The notes beneath the pieces are model-generated. The model saw nothing but the letters and a program-made list of their open reading frames with translations, searched no databases and was not told where the DNA came from. The position numbers were made by a program, and so were the translations under genes. From assembly GCF_936927845.1 (NCBI RefSeq), contig NZ_CAKZHV010000068.1:131132-195131 (forward strand): 64,000 nt of DNA. The letters are read 5' to 3'. This DNA comes from an uncultured Sphingomonas sp. (GTDB lineage Bacteria; Pseudomonadota; Alphaproteobacteria; Sphingomonadales; Sphingomonadaceae). Shown piece by piece: positions 61,096 to 64,000 of the stretch (positions are counted from its first letter, which is position 1; every line of letters starts with the position of its first letter).

Positions 61096-62685
61096 ATGAA
61101 CCTGGCCCGTGCGCTCGGCTCGGTCGGCGGACTGACGCTCGCCAGCCGCGTGTTGGCATTGGTGCGCGACACGCTGCAGGCGACCTATGTCGGCGCAAGT
61201 TTCGCGTCCGACGCATTTTTCGTCGCGTTCCGCCTGCCCAACATGTTCCGCGCGTTGTTCGCGGAAGGCGCTTTCTCGGCCGCCTTCATCCCGCTGTTCA
61301 ACCGCAAGGTGGCGGAAGGCGGCGGTACGGCGGCCGGGGTCGACTTCGCCGAGCGTGCACTCGCCTTGCTGTTCCCGGTGCTGGTCGCATTCACTGCGAT
61401 CATGTTGATCGCCGCCTATCCGATCACCTGGGCATTGTCAGGCGGGTTCGAACGGCAGAATCCTTCGCCCACCGACTTCGCCTTCGCAGTAAGTCTGTCG
61501 CGTTGTACCATTCCCTATCTCATGCTGATCTCGCTGGTGTCGCTACTCGGCGGCATCCTCAATTCGCTCAACAAATTCTGGGTCAATGCCGCCGCGCCGA
61601 TCCTGTTGAACGTCGCGATGATCGCAGGATTGCTCTTCTTCCACGGCGACAGTGCGTTCGCGACCGCGCGCGCGCAGGCGATTTCGGTGACCGCGGGCGG
61701 CGCGCTCCAGCTCCTGTGGCTGATGTGGGCGTGCCGACGCGCGGGCGTGTCGCTGCGGCTGCGCTTTCCCAAGCTCGACGATGACGTGAAGCGGTTGATG
61801 AAACTGATCGTCCCCGCAGCCGCGGGCGCGGGCGCGGCGCAGATCAACCTCGCGATCTCGACCGCGCTGGCGGGCGGATTGCTGTCGGCGGGGTCGATCT
61901 CGGCGATCTATTATGCCGACCGGCTCAACCAGTTGCCGCTCGGTATGATCGGCATCGGGCTCGGCACCATCCTGCTTCCCGTCGTCTCGCGGCTGTTGAG
62001 CGAGGGACGCGAGGCGGAGGCGATGGAGACGCAGAACCGCGGGCTCGAACTCGCGCTGTTCCTGACTCTGCCCGCGACCGCCGCCTTCGTGTTCGCCGCG
62101 GAGCCGATCGTGCGCGGGCTGTTCCAGCACGGCGCGTTCGACGCCGCCGACACGACGCGCGCCGCGCTCGCGCTGTCAGCCTTCTCGATCGGTCTGCCCA
62201 GCTACGTGCTGGTGAAAGTCCTCACCCCGGGCTTCTACGCACGTGCGGACACCAAGACGCCGGTGCGGCTGGCATTGTGGTCGGTGGGCATCAACCTGAT
62301 CGGCAATCTGATCCTGATCCCGCTGCTCGGCCATTATGAGATCGGGCAGGTCGGCCCGCCGCTCGCCACCGCGCTCGCTTCGACCGTCAACGTCGCGTCG
62401 CTCTACGTGACCCTCGCCAGACGCGGGCATTTCACGCTCGACACGCAGGTGCGGCGCAAGGTGCCGCGGCTCGCGATCGCCGCGGCGCTGATGGGCGCGA
62501 CCTTGCTGCTCGTCACGCCGCGGATCGACCCCTATCTGACCGGCAGCATCGTCACGCGTGGATCGGCGCTCGCGGTGCTGGTCGGCGCGGGCGTGCTCGT
62601 CTACGCGCTCGCCTGTTTCGCGACCGGCGCGTTCCGCGTGGCCGATCTTCGTTCCCTTCTTCGCCGCAGAGCCTCTTCCCGATGA
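61096..62685 (+). CDS. murJ: Lipid II flippase MurJ (MviN)
   Basis: 529-residue inner-membrane MOP-family flippase that moves lipid II across the membrane for peptidoglycan synthesis. It begins ALGSVGGLTLASRVLALVRD and has FVAFRLPNMFRALFAEGAFS, the conserved essential-Arg region, and about 14 hydrophobic helices. Length is standard. It overlaps trpS by four bases. Confidence 0.95.
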   Translation: MNLARALGSVGGLTLASRVLALVRDTLQATYVGASFASDAFFVAFRLPNMFRALFAEGAFSAAFIPLFNRKVAEGGGTAAGVDFAERALALLFPVLVAFTAIMLIAAYPITWALSGGFERQNPSPTDFAFAVSLSRCTIPYLMLISLVSLLGGILNSLNKFWVNAAAPILLNVAMIAGLLFFHGDSAFATARAQAISVTAGGALQLLWLMWACRRAGVSLRLRFPKLDDDVKRLMKLIVPAAAGAGAAQINLAISTALAGGLLSAGSISAIYYADRLNQLPLGMIGIGLGTILLPVVSRLLSEGREAEAMETQNRGLELALFLTLPATAAFVFAAEPIVRGLFQHGAFDAADTTRAALALSAFSIGLPSYVLVKVLTPGFYARADTKTPVRLALWSVGINLIGNLILIPLLGHYEIGQVGPPLATALASTVNVASLYVTLARRGHFTLDTQVRRKVPRLAIAAALMGATLLLVTPRIDPYLTGSIVTRGSALAVLVGAGVLVYALACFATGAFRVADLRSLLRRRASSR

Positions 62686-63713
62686 ACCCCGACAATTCTT
62701 CCGGCATGCGCGTCGTCTCCGGCATCAAGCCGACCGGCAATCTACACCTCGGCAATTATCTCGGCGCGGTGAAGCAGTGGGTGGCGATGCAGGATCAGAT
62801 CCTGTCGCAGAGCGGTGAGACGATGTATTTCATCGCCGACCTGCACGGGCTAACCGAGTGGATCGCACCCGCAGAGCTGCGCGCGAACACGATCGAGATG
62901 ACCGCAACGCTGGTGGCGGCGGGGATCGATCCCGAACGCTCGATCCTGTTCAACCAGGCGCGCGTGCCGCAGCACAGCGAACTTTCCTGGCTACTCAACA
63001 ACGTCGCGCGCGTCGGCTGGCTCAATCGCATGACGCAGTTCAAGGACAAGGCGGGCAAGAACCGTGAGGGCGCGAGCGTCGGCTTGTACGACTATCCCGT
63101 GCTGATGGCCGCGGACGTGCTGCTGTACAACGCGACGCACGTGCCCGTCGGCGAGGACCAGAAGCAGCATCTGGAGCTCGCGCGCGACATCGCGACCAAG
63201 TTCAACGCTGATTACGCGACCGAGTTGTTCACCCTGCCCGCCCCGCTGGTCAGCGAAGCGGCACCGCGCATCATGAGCCTGCGCGACGCGGGCGCGAAGA
63301 TGTCGAAGTCTAACCCGTCGGAGCAGTCGGTGGTCAAGCTGATCGACCCGGACGAGGTGATCGCGGACAAGTTCCGCCGCGCCAAGACCGATGCCGACCT
63401 GCTGCCCGGGACATGGGAGGAGCTGGACGGGCGTGCCGAGGCGCGCAATCTCGTGACGATCTTCGCCGCGTTGGCCGATCGGGCGCCGCAGGATGTCGTG
63501 GTTGAGTTCGCGGGCAAGGGTTTCGGACAGTTCAAGCCCGCCCTGGCCGATCTGGCGGTGGCCAAGCTCGCGCCGATCCGCGACGAAATGACGCGGTTGC
63601 TCGACGATCGCGGCGCGATTGACGCGATCCTGGAACGCGGGGCCGAGCGCGCACGCGACCTCGCCGCACCGCTGCTGCGTCGGGCGCAGGAGGCGATGGG
63701 GCTGCTCGTCTGA
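62682..63713 (+). CDS. trpS: Tryptophan--tRNA ligase
   Basis: 343-residue class I synthetase. The HIGH-type motif is TGNLHLGN within VVSGIKPTGNLHLGNYLGAV, and the KMSKS loop is AGAKMSKSNPSEQS. Further matches are FNQARVPQHSELSWLLNNVA and LYDYPVLMAADVLLYNATHV, PVGEDQKQHLELARD. The start at 62682 overlaps the murJ stop (ATGA); an ATG eight codons on (62706) is also possible. Confidence 0.97.
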   Translation: MNPDNSSGMRVVSGIKPTGNLHLGNYLGAVKQWVAMQDQILSQSGETMYFIADLHGLTEWIAPAELRANTIEMTATLVAAGIDPERSILFNQARVPQHSELSWLLNNVARVGWLNRMTQFKDKAGKNREGASVGLYDYPVLMAADVLLYNATHVPVGEDQKQHLELARDIATKFNADYATELFTLPAPLVSEAAPRIMSLRDAGAKMSKSNPSEQSVVKLIDPDEVIADKFRRAKTDADLLPGTWEELDGRAEARNLVTIFAALADRAPQDVVVEFAGKGFGQFKPALADLAVAKLAPIRDEMTRLLDDRGAIDAILERGAERARDLAAPLLRRAQEAMGLLV

Positions 63714-63883
63714 GCTGCGCTGAGAGCAGTTGGCGGGGCTCGCCAGATGTTGGCGCATGACGCAGAGCGCTTGTCGGGAGGACACGACCTACGGAGCGAT
63801 AACAGTCACTTAGCGATCTGGCACGATAGCTGCTGAGTGTTCCGTATCGAGGCTGCGGCCTCTCTCGATGCGGAGCAGACACC

Positions 63884-63976
63884 ATGACCGATCAGCAGCA
63901 GAACCCCGGCAAACCCGCCCGCGACAGCATCTTCGGCGTCTGCGCCGTAAGCGTCCGGTCTTCTCCGCCTTGCTGA
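63884..63976 (+). CDS. Short open frame at the right edge, unrecognised
   Basis: A 30-codon frame beginning MTDQQQNPGKPARDSIFGVC and ending SPPC. The N-terminus resembles the start of some small PspC-type membrane proteins in sphingomonads, but the frame stops before any membrane helix. It could be a real short peptide, a truncated remnant or chance. The remainder of 63714-64000 shows only a small hairpin (TGGCG-GGGCT-CGCCA at 63731-63745) and no other gene. Confidence 0.25.
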   Translation: MTDQQQNPGKPARDSIFGVCAVSVRSSPPC

Positions 63977-64000
63977 CGAGGTGATGCGCAAGCCACAGGT

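Overview
The window reads as a chromosomal segment from a Sphingomonas-like alphaproteobacterium (order Sphingomonadales). The base composition is GC-rich, genes are packed tightly, and many neighbours overlap by 1-4 bases (ATGA, GTGA or TGATG junctions). The gene orders are typical of the group: DUF2066-hdaA-ppk1-ppx facing purM-purN, lptD-surA-pdxA-rsmA, secB facing timA-like/mltA/smr, and rpmH-rnpA-yidD-yidC-engB. The genus is inferred from protein style and gene order, not from a 16S gene, which is absent. I see no rRNA, tRNA, CRISPR array, integrase or intact insertion sequence. Almost everything is core genome.

Layout. 1-8.7 kb: a Pit-type phosphate transporter (cut by the left edge), UvrD helicase behind a candidate SOS box, a basic DUF5872-like protein, a DoxX-like/WYL-like pair, an S9 prolyl oligopeptidase, a DHA2-type MFS pump and a DUF423 protein. 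8.7-14.4 kb: a leftward run of Kef-type antiporter, IscU-like scaffold, CvpA and RadA (again behind a candidate SOS box), a GST, and a rightward secreted two-repeat protein with a textbook EcfG-type promoter. 14.5-24.9 kb: alaS, the polyphosphate/replication-control operon (DUF2066, hdaA, ppk1, ppx) and divergent purM-purN-mmcQ-like. 24.9-36.9 kb: GNAT, ndk, holC and pepA leftward; lptD-surA-pdxA-rsmA rightward; a TPR protein, an RsmB-like methyltransferase and guaB leftward.

37-51.7 kb: qmcA-nfeD, then the leucine-catabolic operon ivd-mccB-mccA facing a LysR regulator with a perfect palindrome over its own start codon. Next come a LysR-family regulator with two complete HTH domains facing pckG, a Tat-exported M24 peptidase facing a DAACS transporter, and comM. 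51.7-64 kb: the ribosome/membrane-biogenesis operon rpmH-rnpA-yidD-yidC-engB with a terminator-like hairpin in its leader. This is followed by a GST, dapE, a DUF1440-like protein, msrB, the smr/mltA/timA-like block, secB, murJ and trpS.

How the parts work together. Envelope biogenesis is well represented (LptD, SurA, MurJ, MltA, SecB, YidC, YidD). So are DNA repair and replication control (UvrD, RadA, HdaA, HolC, ComM-like) and purine supply (PurM, PurN, GuaB, Ndk). The less ordinary material is regulatory: two SOS-box candidates, one EcfG promoter, several perfect inverted repeats between divergent genes, a terminator-like structure in front of rpmH, and the double-headed LysR regulator. I found no convincing undescribed multi-gene system. 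The best candidates for novelty are those regulatory elements and the EcfG-controlled repeat protein.
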